Positions 22,856-30,676 of a stretch of DNA of 64,000 nucleotides are shown one piece after another. Numbering within the stretch: the first letter of the stretch is position 1; each line of letters opens with the position of its first letter. The stretch is from Puia sp. (GTDB taxonomy: Bacteria; Bacteroidota; Bacteroidia; Chitinophagales; Chitinophagaceae): the NCBI GenBank assembly GCA_031292515.1, contig JARLGZ010000165.1, forward strand, positions 1-64,000. Reading direction: 5' to 3'. Both the position numbers and the translations under genes were made by a program. Under the pieces are notes generated by a model, which ran no database searches, was not told where the DNA came from, and worked only from the letters and a program-made list of their open reading frames with translations.

Positions 22856-24871
22856 TCAATATTGCATCAGTTTCTTTACGCACCCGTCGAGCCGGGCACG
22901 GGCCAGGAAATTATTCTCCAGGTCCGGGTTAAAGGGCACGGGCGTATCCAGCGAAGCACAGCGCATGACCGGCGCGTCCAGCCATTCGAAACAATGCTCA
23001 CCGATCCGGGCGGCAAGCTCCCCCCCGATGCCGCCCGTCAGCGTGTCTTCGTGCAGGATCAGCACCCGCCCGGTTGCCCGGGCCGCCTCTCCGATCGCCT
23101 CATCATCCAAAGGCAATAAGGTCCTCAGGTCGAGGATCCCGATGGAGAGATCAGGGTGTTCCTGCGCATAGGCCGTTGCCCAGTGGACGCCTGCCCCGTA
23201 TGTGATAATAGACAGATCCCCGCCAGGTTGCACCCACCGGGCCTTACCGATGGGCGTCTCATAATATTCTTCGGGCACCGGCCCGCTCACGCTCCGGTAA
23301 AGGGCCTTGTGTTCAAAGAACAGTACCGGGTTGGGGTCGTTGATCGCGGCTATCAGGAGGCCCTTGGCCTCCCCGGGCGTCGAAGGGTAAACGACCTTCA
23401 GACCGGGCGTATGAACAAACCAGGCTTCATTGCTCTGCGAATGGAAAGGACCCGCCCCGACCCCAGCGCCCGCAGGCATCCGGATGACCGTATCCGCGAC
23501 CTGCCCCCAGCGGTAGTGTATCTTGGCCAGATTATTGACGATTTGGTTAAAACCCGCGGTCACAAAATCGGCAAACTGCATTTCCACCACAGTTTTGAAT
23601 CCCTCCAGGCTCAGCCCCAGCGCGCAGCCGATGATGGCGCTTTCGCAAAGCGGGGTATTGCGTACGCGATCCTTTCCGAACTCCGTGACAAACCCCTCGG
23701 TGATCTTAAAGGCGCCTCCATATTCCGCAATATCCTGCCCCATCAGGACCAGGTTGGCATGCTTCTCCATCGATTGCCACAGGCCATCTTTAACAGCATC
23801 AATCAGTCGTTTCGAAGGTCCACTCACTATTGAGTACTCACTACTCACCACCCCACTCACTACTGACCACTCACTACTGACTATACTACTCACTGCGTAT
23901 ACATCCTTCAGTTCTTCTTCCGTATCCGGGATCATCGTCGTCGCGGCAGCGGCGGCCTCGTTCAGCGAGGTCTCAATATATTGACGGGTGTCTTCCCGCA
24001 GGAGCGCCACCGAACCCGGGTTCAGCAGGCCCTCCTCCAACAGCCACTTCTCATAATTGTCCAAGGGATCCTTTTGGGCCCATTCTTCCAGCAATTCAGG
24101 CGGAACATATTTTAACCCGCTGGCTTCTTCATGACCACGCATCCGGAAAGTCATACACTCCACCAGGTATGGCTTCTGCTCACGGACGCAATAGTCCCTG
24201 ACCCCTTTTATCGTATCATAGACGGCCAGGAGGTTGTTTCCGTCTATCCGTACCCCCTCCATACCATACCCTCGAGCCTTCTCGACCAGGCTCTCGCAGG
24301 CATATTGTTCGGAGACGGGCGTACTCAGCCCATAGCCGTTATTTTCCACCAGGAAGATGACGGGCAGCCCCCAAACGGCAGCCGTATTGAGCGCTTCGTG
24401 AAAATCCCCTTCGCTGGTCCCACCGTCGCCCGTAAAAGCCAGGGCAGCTTTATTCTCCTTGCGCAGTTTGGCAGCCAGCGCCACCCCGTCGGCTATCGCC
24501 AGCTGCGGCCCCAGATGCGAGATCATACCGCAAATGGCGTGTTCTTTATCTCCGAAATGGAAGCTTCTCTCCCGACCCTTGCTGTAACCGTTCCGGCTGC
24601 CCTGCCATTGCAGGAATAACCGGCTGAGCGGCATGCCACGTGTCGTAAAGACACCCAGGTTTCTATGCAGGGGCATGATCCACTCGTCTTTTTCCATGGC
24701 CAGGGCCGCGCCCACGGAGATAGCCTCCTGGCCGATTCCGCTGAACCATTTGCTGATACGCCCCTGCCTTAAAAAGACCAGCATCTTCTCTTCGATCATC
24801 CGGGGCAACAGGAGACTCTTATAAAAAAGGATGAGCTCCTCGCCGGAAATAGACTTCCTGTCAAAGTTCAT
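22856..24871 (-). CDS. Fused 2-oxoacid dehydrogenase E1 (alpha-beta)
   Basis: This 671-residue protein joins E1-alpha (about 1-320) and E1-beta (about 355-671) in one chain. The thiamine diphosphate site is seen as AFTGDGGTSEGDFHEALN and VENNGYGLST; the beta part has GQDIAEYGGAFKITEG and RMPAGAGVGAGPFHSQS. The overall form fits the branched-chain or pyruvate dehydrogenase E1 of Bacteroidota. I cannot tell the substrate from sequence alone. The linker is strange: residues about 326-352 (SSEWSVVSG, SSEYSIVSG) are encoded by a GTGAGTA-type repeat that elsewhere in the window is non-coding. It ends the M16-M16-YvlD gene run. Confidence 0.9.
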   Translation of the reverse strand: MNFDRKSISGEELILFYKSLLLPRMIEEKMLVFLRQGRISKWFSGIGQEAISVGAALAMEKDEWIMPLHRNLGVFTTRGMPLSRLFLQWQGSRNGYSKGRERSFHFGDKEHAICGMISHLGPQLAIADGVALAAKLRKENKAALAFTGDGGTSEGDFHEALNTAAVWGLPVIFLVENNGYGLSTPVSEQYACESLVEKARGYGMEGVRIDGNNLLAVYDTIKGVRDYCVREQKPYLVECMTFRMRGHEEASGLKYVPPELLEEWAQKDPLDNYEKWLLEEGLLNPGSVALLREDTRQYIETSLNEAAAAATTMIPDTEEELKDVYAVSSIVSSEWSVVSGVVSSEYSIVSGPSKRLIDAVKDGLWQSMEKHANLVLMGQDIAEYGGAFKITEGFVTEFGKDRVRNTPLCESAIIGCALGLSLEGFKTVVEMQFADFVTAGFNQIVNNLAKIHYRWGQVADTVIRMPAGAGVGAGPFHSQSNEAWFVHTPGLKVVYPSTPGEAKGLLIAAINDPNPVLFFEHKALYRSVSGPVPEEYYETPIGKARWVQPGGDLSIITYGAGVHWATAYAQEHPDLSIGILDLRTLLPLDDEAIGEAARATGRVLILHEDTLTGGIGGELAARIGEHCFEWLDAPVMRCASLDTPVPFNPDLENNFLARARLDGCVKKLMQY
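23818..23895 (-). repeat. 7-mer (GTGAGTA-type) repeat inside the E1 linker
   Basis: About 78 bases of GTGAGTA, GTCAGTA and GTGAGTG units lie in frame between the alpha and beta domains. A 7-mer read in triplets gives a seven-residue period, visible as VVSSE(W/Y)S(V/I)VSG. Confidence 0.85.
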
Positions 24872-24955
24872 ATCCTTGAAATTAAAACTTTTATACCGAA
24901 ATCCGCCATCCCACCTGCGGGCCCCTGCCCCGGGCTGCTTTTCCGAAAAACCCCG

Positions 24956-25318
24956 TCAATCAGTCCGACCCCTGCCCCGGTCTCTGTCCGGGTCCTTATA
25001 CAGGATCGAAACGAGGATAGAAAGAAGCAGGCTGAATAAAAGGGCCGGCCAGAAACCGTCCACGCGGACACCCTGTACAAAACCGGCTGCAAGCAGGATG
25101 ATCCCGGCATTGATGACAAAAAGAAATAAACCAAGCGTAATGATCGTGATGGGGAATGTAAGGATGATGAGCACGGGCTTCAGCAAGGCATTCAGAATGG
25201 CCAGGACGACCGAAAGCAGGATCGCCGCGCCGAAACTGTCGATCCGGACGCCGGGAAGGACCGATGACAGCCCGAAGGCGACGACCGCTGTGACGAGTAT
25301 CCTGATCAGGAAGTTCAT
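24956..25318 (-). CDS. YvlD/phage-holin-4-type membrane protein
   Basis: This 120-residue protein has four membrane helices (FLIRILVTAVVAFGL, AAILLSVVLAILNAL, VLIILTFPITIITLGLFLFV and ALLFSLLLSILVSILY), with INAGIILLAAGFVQGVRVDG in the third loop. It matches PF04020, the group named after phage holin 4 but made up mostly of chromosomal proteins such as YvlD. No phage genes are near. The tail is a charged DPDRDRGRGRTD. The gene lies 10 bases after the second M16 peptidase gene. Confidence 0.85.
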   Translation of the reverse strand: MNFLIRILVTAVVAFGLSSVLPGVRIDSFGAAILLSVVLAILNALLKPVLIILTFPITIITLGLFLFVINAGIILLAAGFVQGVRVDGFWPALLFSLLLSILVSILYKDPDRDRGRGRTD

Positions 25319-25328
25319 CGGATGTTTT

Positions 25329-26615
25329 TTAGATGACCGTCAGTTCGAAAAAGTCTTCTGCAACCAGGTATTTGTTGGCCAGCTCCTGCAATTCCGCAGG
25401 CCCGATGGTCTTTGCGACCCGGATGCTCTCATAGAAATAGCGCTCGTCAAGCCCGTTCAAAAGGAGGTTTTTCCACCTGCCTGCGACCTGGAAAGGACCA
25501 TCGAGATCACCCAGGATGGTTCCGATCATATAGTTCCGGGCCATCTGCAACTCCTCTTCTTCGATGGGCTCTTCCCGCAGCAACTGCATCTCTTTATACA
25601 CTTCTTCGATAGTCGCGGGGGCCACCTCTTTCCCCGCCTCCGTGCTGATCATCAGGGCGCTCTCCTGTTTGCCGTTCATCAGGTAGCTGTAGATCCCATA
25701 GGTATATCCCTTGTCTTCGCGGATATTATCCATCAGCCGGGACCCGAAAAAGCCCCCGAAAACATTGTTCAATACCTGCATCTTCTGAAAATCGGGATGA
25801 TGACGGTTGGGGAAATTCCGGGCGATGCGGATGGACCCCTGGACGCCATTGGGGTCATTCTGGATAGTGTATTTCTTTTGTGTGGCGGGAACGATGGGGT
25901 GATTGATCACCGCGGCCTCATCCTGATGGGGACGGAGGGGAAGCGAGCCAAAATTCTTTTCAAGCTCTTCCAGAATTCCGGGCGGCAGCTTCCCGGCGAC
26001 AAAGATCAGACAGCGCCCCTGCTGGTAATACTTCCTGTAATAGTCCTGCAGTTCCCTTCTTTCGAGCCCTGCATAATCCTCCAGGGAGCTATAACGTCCA
26101 TACGGATGTTCTTTTCCGAACAGATAGGCATCGATCAGGCGGCTGGCGACAAACTCGCTTTTCTTGAGGCTGACCTGCAGATGCTGCTGTTTGTTCTTTT
26201 TATAGATTGACAGTTCCTCCTCCGGATAGACGGAGTCGGTGAGGATCTCAGAGACCATCGGCAGCAGCTCGCTTACATGCTTACTGAGGCAATGAAGGGT
26301 GAGGTCCGCCGTCTCGTGATTGCTGCTCCTGTTAAAATAGGAACCATAATATTCAAAATGCTCGTTGATGGCAAAGGCATTGTGTTTCGACGTGCCGTTC
26401 TTTATCAGGGAATTGGCCGCCGCCGCCACCAGGTTCTTCTCTTCATAGCAATTACCCGCATAGAATACCCAGTTGATCATCAGGGTATCGAGGCTTCCCA
26501 GGTCGATGGCAAATACTTCCACGCCATTACGCAGGGTATGTTTCCGATAAGGAGGGAGTTTCAGCTCAAATTCGACGGCGTCTTTTATTTTCGGTGCGAT
26601 CGTTCTGTTAACCAT
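25329..26615 (-). CDS. M16-family peptidase, catalytically inactive partner
   Basis: This 428-residue protein has the two-domain M16 fold. LINKRTI-like N-terminal strands are followed by HTLRNGVEVFAIDLGSLDTL, where active enzymes have the HxxEH zinc motif in the next helix; here that region reads NLVAAAANSLIKNG with no histidine pair. The C-terminal part keeps NVFGGFFGSRLMDNIREDKG, the conserved substrate-binding R/Y region. In two-subunit M16 enzymes one chain carries zinc and the other does not, so this one would pair with the neighbour at 26632. It lies 16 bases after that gene. Confidence 0.88.
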   Translation of the reverse strand: MVNRTIAPKIKDAVEFELKLPPYRKHTLRNGVEVFAIDLGSLDTLMINWVFYAGNCYEEKNLVAAAANSLIKNGTSKHNAFAINEHFEYYGSYFNRSSNHETADLTLHCLSKHVSELLPMVSEILTDSVYPEEELSIYKKNKQQHLQVSLKKSEFVASRLIDAYLFGKEHPYGRYSSLEDYAGLERRELQDYYRKYYQQGRCLIFVAGKLPPGILEELEKNFGSLPLRPHQDEAAVINHPIVPATQKKYTIQNDPNGVQGSIRIARNFPNRHHPDFQKMQVLNNVFGGFFGSRLMDNIREDKGYTYGIYSYLMNGKQESALMISTEAGKEVAPATIEEVYKEMQLLREEPIEEEELQMARNYMIGTILGDLDGPFQVAGRWKNLLLNGLDERYFYESIRVAKTIGPAELQELANKYLVAEDFFELTVI

Positions 26616-26631
26616 ATCTTCCTTTCCCGGT

Positions 26632-27870
26632 TTAATTATTGCTGTAGTAATATAAAGTATTGCTGTTTGCGGGATCGAACAACTGTTTGCTTGTTTCCAA
26701 TATCTCCGTGGCTGTTATCGCCTGGTACCTCCCGAGTTCGGTATTCATCATATTGGCGTCGCCAAGCAACTCATAAATAGCGAGACTATTGGCCCGGTTC
26801 ATGACGCTCATATCTTCGAAGAGAATGGCCGACTCGGTCTTGTTCTTCACCTTGGCAAGCTCCTTTTCGTCGATCGCCTGCGTTTTTATCTTCTCCAGCT
26901 CTTCCTCAACGGCCTTGTCCGCATCGGTCATCTTCACTCCCTTGATCAGTTTTCCTTCTATAATAAGGAGGCCTTTGTCGGACGAGCCGGTGTGATAACA
27001 TTCGATCTGGCTGAAAAGCTTCTTCTCCTTGATCAGCACCTGGTGCAGCCTCGACGAACCGCCCCCTCCCAGCACCTCGGTGATCAGTTCGGCGACATAG
27101 TATCCCTGCTCCGTACGGGCCGCCATATGATAACACTTATAAAGCGCATCCAGCGGCACCTCTGCCCTCACCTCCAGCTTGCGCGCCTCTTTCTGAACAG
27201 GCTCCTGCGGCAACTGCCTGTCGTATTTTTCACCGGCCGGGATATCCCCGAACCACTTCTCTGCCAATTGACGGATCTGAGCGGTTTTGACATTGCCTGC
27301 TACGACGAGGATCGCATTGACCGGGCGATAATGCTTAAAAAAGAATTGCTTGACATCCGACAGTTGCGCATCCTCGATATGACTGAGCTCCTTTCCAATG
27401 GTCATCCAGCGGTAAGGATGTGTCTTATAGGCCAGCTCGCGCATCTTAAACCAGGCATCCCCGTAGGGCTTATTGATATAGTGCTCCTTGAACTCCTCGC
27501 AGACGACCTTTCGCTGAACCTCCAGGCTCTTTTCGCTAAAAGCCAGCGACAGCATCCGGTCGCTCTCCAGCCAAAAAGCGGTCTCGATATTCTCGGCGGG
27601 CAGCTGGATATAATAGTTGGTGAGGTCATTGGTCGTGTAGGCATTGTTTTCCCCGCCGGCCAGCTGTAACGGTGTCTCGAAATCGGAGATATTCACCGAT
27701 CCGCCAAACATCAGGTGTTCGAACAGGTGGGCAAAACCTGTTTTATGGGGATCCTCATCCCGGGCCCCGACATCATAGAGTACATCCAGCACGGCCATGG
27801 GAGTGGAATCGTCTTCATGCACAATGACCCTTAACCCGTTTGCCAATTGAAACCTCTCGAATTGTATCAT
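26632..27870 (-). CDS. M16-family zinc peptidase, active subunit
   Basis: This 412-residue protein has the zinc motif HLFEH in GFAHLFEHLMFGGS, and the distal glutamate lies in the following helical region (LEVQRKVVCEEFKEH). The C-terminal half includes EVLGGGGSSRLHQVLIKEK. No signal peptide is visible, so it probably acts in the cytoplasm like the mitochondrial-type processing peptidases or pitrilysin relatives; this is inferred. It is the first gene of the run M16-M16-YvlD-E1. The start ATG 27870 gives the standard N-terminal QLANGLRVIVHEDDSTP. Confidence 0.92.
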   Translation of the reverse strand: MIQFERFQLANGLRVIVHEDDSTPMAVLDVLYDVGARDEDPHKTGFAHLFEHLMFGGSVNISDFETPLQLAGGENNAYTTNDLTNYYIQLPAENIETAFWLESDRMLSLAFSEKSLEVQRKVVCEEFKEHYINKPYGDAWFKMRELAYKTHPYRWMTIGKELSHIEDAQLSDVKQFFFKHYRPVNAILVVAGNVKTAQIRQLAEKWFGDIPAGEKYDRQLPQEPVQKEARKLEVRAEVPLDALYKCYHMAARTEQGYYVAELITEVLGGGGSSRLHQVLIKEKKLFSQIECYHTGSSDKGLLIIEGKLIKGVKMTDADKAVEEELEKIKTQAIDEKELAKVKNKTESAILFEDMSVMNRANSLAIYELLGDANMMNTELGRYQAITATEILETSKQLFDPANSNTLYYYSNN

Positions 27871-27954
27871 GTTTTAATCCTTTTTTCTATCAGGAATCGG
27901 ACTTTCCCGCCTTCCGGGTACCGTAAAAGGGTTGCAAGTTATGGAAACTTTATA

Positions 27955-28022
27955 ATTCGCGTCTATTCGTGCCTTTTTCGGGACCGATTGGCGCTCATTC
28001 GTATTCCTCATTCGCGTTCAAA
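27955..28022 (-). repeat. GCGAATGA/GACGCGAAT words abutting a stop codon
   Basis: On the minus strand the TGA stop of the retropepsin-PDZ gene is followed directly by ACGCGAATGAGG, then ACGAATGAGCGCC, and later CACGAATAGACGCGAAT. The vocabulary is the same as at 9480-9535 and 45073-45252. Confidence 0.6.
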
Positions 28023-29268
28023 GAATACTTTTGACCTTTAGGCTAAGCTGTTCCAACGCACCGTTCCTGTTCACCACCACCCGCACCTTTTCTCCTGTAT
28101 TCTGTAGAACGTTTTTATAAGCCTGAATGTTCTTGCTGAAGTTATTATCAACGCCCAGGATGATGTCGTCGACTTTAAAACCCGCTTTTTCGGCCGGCGA
28201 GTCTTTCATGACATCTCCGACCCTTACCTCGCCGTCTATCCAGTAAAGACCCAGCCCCGTATAGGAATAGTCAAAGGAATCGTGGTAATGGGAGTTGGGG
28301 AGCAGGTAGATGTCCCTGTGGTCATAGTTCAGAATGACGTTAAACCGTCGGAGGATATCGTTCCCCAGCAAACCGCCAAGATAGGGATAGGAGGTGACAT
28401 TGTAGTCATCATCGAAAATATAGGTGGGCACTTTCCGGAAATGATAGGGCCCCAGCCTGACTTCTTTGATAGTGGTAAGCCGCATGCTGGCCTTGCCTCC
28501 CAGCCCCTCCGCCTGTGTGAGAACGGGCTTTTTTTTTGAGTTCAGCAGGGCGCTGTCGGTCACAAAATCGGAAGACAGGAGGAGACAGAGACCAGCCCCG
28601 GTATCAAAATAGAATCTCGAATTGATGGGTACTGCATCCGTAAGCCTGGCGGTCTGTATTGGAATGCTGTTCATGATCGGCCGCAGCAGATGCCCTCCCT
28701 TGGGGTATTTAAAGGATCCCCGGGAGTAGACATAGATCATCGAGCTGTCATAATCGATCTTGACGATATATCGGGAAAAAAAGCTGAACCCGATGATGCC
28801 ATCGACTTTTTCACCGTATACGCTGCTGAGGATATCGTAATCGTTGATATGCATATTGAGGCTGTCCATCGTCAACCCCGGCAGATGCAAGGTCCTGTTG
28901 TAGAGAAATTTCACATTATGGATGCCGGCGATGCCCCGGATCGTCTTTTCGGAGGGCTGGGGATCCAGCCGGAGCCTGGTACAGGTGGTCGAGTCCATCG
29001 AAATGCCCCCACTGCCCGTGTCCAGGATAAAACTCAGGCTATCCGGAAAGTCCTCGAATTGAGCCCGTACCAGGATGACGCCGCCCGTGAACAGGGAGAA
29101 CGGAAAACGGGTGAGAAGCCGGGAGACGGGCTGGACGAACTCCTCCTGGCAATGCGCAGGACAAAAGCCCATAACCATGACCAGCAGGAGGAGAAACCGG
29201 AAGCAGGGATGTGATTCAGTTTTTATAACAGTAGCACGTTTTTCCGGGAGAGGCGTTCGGCAAGACAT
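28018..29268 (-). CDS. Secreted retropepsin-like aspartic protease with C-terminal PDZ domain
   Basis: This 416-residue protein has a signal segment (FLLLLVMVMGFCPAHC), then two retropepsin-type domains with FILDTGSGGISMDS and FYFDTGAGLCLLLS; the D-T-G triads are the catalytic signature. VDGIIGFSFF and LGGLLGNDILRRF are the matching flap-side strands. The C-terminal 80 residues form a PDZ domain (VMKDSPAEKAGFKVDDIIL). Such proteins are common in Bacteroidota and their substrates are mostly unknown. The two triads in one chain allow it to act as a single-chain aspartic protease. The gene is divergent from mqnC. Confidence 0.88.
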   Translation of the reverse strand: MSCRTPLPEKRATVIKTESHPCFRFLLLLVMVMGFCPAHCQEEFVQPVSRLLTRFPFSLFTGGVILVRAQFEDFPDSLSFILDTGSGGISMDSTTCTRLRLDPQPSEKTIRGIAGIHNVKFLYNRTLHLPGLTMDSLNMHINDYDILSSVYGEKVDGIIGFSFFSRYIVKIDYDSSMIYVYSRGSFKYPKGGHLLRPIMNSIPIQTARLTDAVPINSRFYFDTGAGLCLLLSSDFVTDSALLNSKKKPVLTQAEGLGGKASMRLTTIKEVRLGPYHFRKVPTYIFDDDYNVTSYPYLGGLLGNDILRRFNVILNYDHRDIYLLPNSHYHDSFDYSYTGLGLYWIDGEVRVGDVMKDSPAEKAGFKVDDIILGVDNNFSKNIQAYKNVLQNTGEKVRVVVNRNGALEQLSLKVKSIL

Positions 29269-29334
29269 AGTTAGCGTTCAGTATACTAAAAGTATTACGA
29301 ATTCAGGTCTCACCCAAGCGAATTACACAAAATC

Positions 29335-29364
29335 TTGCAGTCCGGTCCTCCTGTCTTACATTTG
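29335..29364 (+). promoter_or_regulatory. Promoter of mqnC
   Basis: TTG at 29335-29337 and TACATTTG at 29357-29364 are exactly 19 bases apart, a near-perfect Bacteroidota promoter. The ATG is 45 bases after the -7 box. Confidence 0.75.
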
Positions 29365-29409
29365 CCTGTTCATTGCCTGCCGATCCCTATTCATTCAAAG
29401 CACACCGTC

Positions 29410-30534
29410 ATGAACTTGTCCGGATTATATAACAAAGCCCTGGAAAGAGAGTTTCTCTCCATAGAAGAAGGCATGCTCCTCTTCGGTCAGGCGCCGCTTA
29501 CAGAACTGATGTACCTGGCCAACGAACTGAGAAAGATCCAGGTTCCTCATGGCAAAGTCACCTGGCAGATCGATCGGAATGTAAATACGACGAATGTCTG
29601 CATCGCAAACTGCAAATTCTGCAATTTCTATCGCATCCCCGGACACGCAGATGCCTATATCACCGATATAAACACCTACAAGCGGAAGATCGAGGAGACC
29701 TTCCGGTGGGGCGGAGACCAGCTGCTCCTGCAGGGTGGTCATCACCCGGAACTCGGCCTGGATTTTTACACCTCCCTTTTTCGCCAGCTGAAAGAATTGT
29801 ATCCGACCCTGAAATTGCACACCCTGGGACCTCCCGAAGTGGCACATATCTGCAAACTGGAGAAAATGAGCCATCACGATGTACTGGCGGCGCTGAAAGA
29901 AGCGGGTATGAACTCGCTGCCCGGAGCAGGCGCGGAGATCCTGGTGGACCGCGTCCGGCGCCTCATCAGCAAGGGCAAATGCGGGGCCCAGGAATGGCTG
30001 GATATCATGCACGAAGCCCACAAACTCTTTATCACCACCTCCGCAACGATGATGTTCGGTCATGTGGAGACAATCCGGGAACGTTTCGAGCACCTGGTTA
30101 AAATAAGGGATATACAGGCCAAAAAACCGGCCGAAGCCAAAGGCTTCCTCGCCTTCATCCCCTGGACCTTCCAGGATGTCGATACCCTGCTGACCCGTAT
30201 CCGGGGCGTCCACAACCTGACCACGGCCGAAGAATATATCCGGATGATCGCCATCAGCCGCATCATGCTGCCGAATGTAAAAAATATCCAGGCTTCCTGG
30301 CTGACGGTCGGAAAACAGACCGCCCAGCTATGCCTCCATGCCGGCGCCAACGATTTTGGAAGCATCATGCTCGAGGAAAATGTAGTAAGCGCCGCCGGCG
30401 CCCCCCACCGCTTTACCGCCAGAGGCATACAAGAGGCCATCCGGGAGGCGGGATTCGAACCCCAATTGCGCAATCAGCAGTATGAATGGAGGGAAATTCC
30501 GGCCGCGATAGAAGAACAGGTGATCGATTATTGA
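29410..30534 (+). CDS. mqnC: Cyclic dehypoxanthinyl futalosine synthase
   Basis: This 374-residue radical SAM enzyme cyclises dehypoxanthine futalosine in the futalosine route to menaquinone. The cluster motif is C64-IAN-C68-KF-C71 in NVCIANCKFCNFYR. Later family features are LQGGHHPELGLDFY, NSLPGAGAEILVD and MMFGHVET. Menaquinol is the electron donor expected for the ACIII locus at 2810-19544, so the two fit the same respiratory chain. The other mqn genes are not in this window. ATG 29410 follows the promoter; the frame is open further upstream, but only through that promoter. Confidence 0.93.
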   Translation: MNLSGLYNKALEREFLSIEEGMLLFGQAPLTELMYLANELRKIQVPHGKVTWQIDRNVNTTNVCIANCKFCNFYRIPGHADAYITDINTYKRKIEETFRWGGDQLLLQGGHHPELGLDFYTSLFRQLKELYPTLKLHTLGPPEVAHICKLEKMSHHDVLAALKEAGMNSLPGAGAEILVDRVRRLISKGKCGAQEWLDIMHEAHKLFITTSATMMFGHVETIRERFEHLVKIRDIQAKKPAEAKGFLAFIPWTFQDVDTLLTRIRGVHNLTTAEEYIRMIAISRIMLPNVKNIQASWLTVGKQTAQLCLHAGANDFGSIMLEENVVSAAGAPHRFTARGIQEAIREAGFEPQLRNQQYEWREIPAAIEEQVIDY

Positions 30535-30566
30535 GCTAATATTATATATATCAATATTTTATATTA
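30535..30566 (+). terminator. AT-rich inverted repeat after mqnC
   Basis: CTAATATTATATA and TTTTATATTAG form an imperfect AT-only hairpin immediately after the mqnC stop. It has no GC stem, so termination is uncertain. Confidence 0.35.
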
Positions 30567-30676
30567 GATAAGGCCCTGTCCGGACTTGACACTAAGTAGT
30601 TACACTGGTTTTATTTGTCTGTTGAGAAACTTAAAATGACAGTTTTACGTTCTTAGGACAGGAGACCCAGCACTTG

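Noticed and set aside
24956-25318. Prophage holin
   Set aside because: The family name is historical; no phage genes are nearby and the gene lies in a metabolic gene run.
26277-26780. 167-codon plus-strand frame spanning the two M16 genes
   Set aside because: Antisense shadow across two real genes and their gap.
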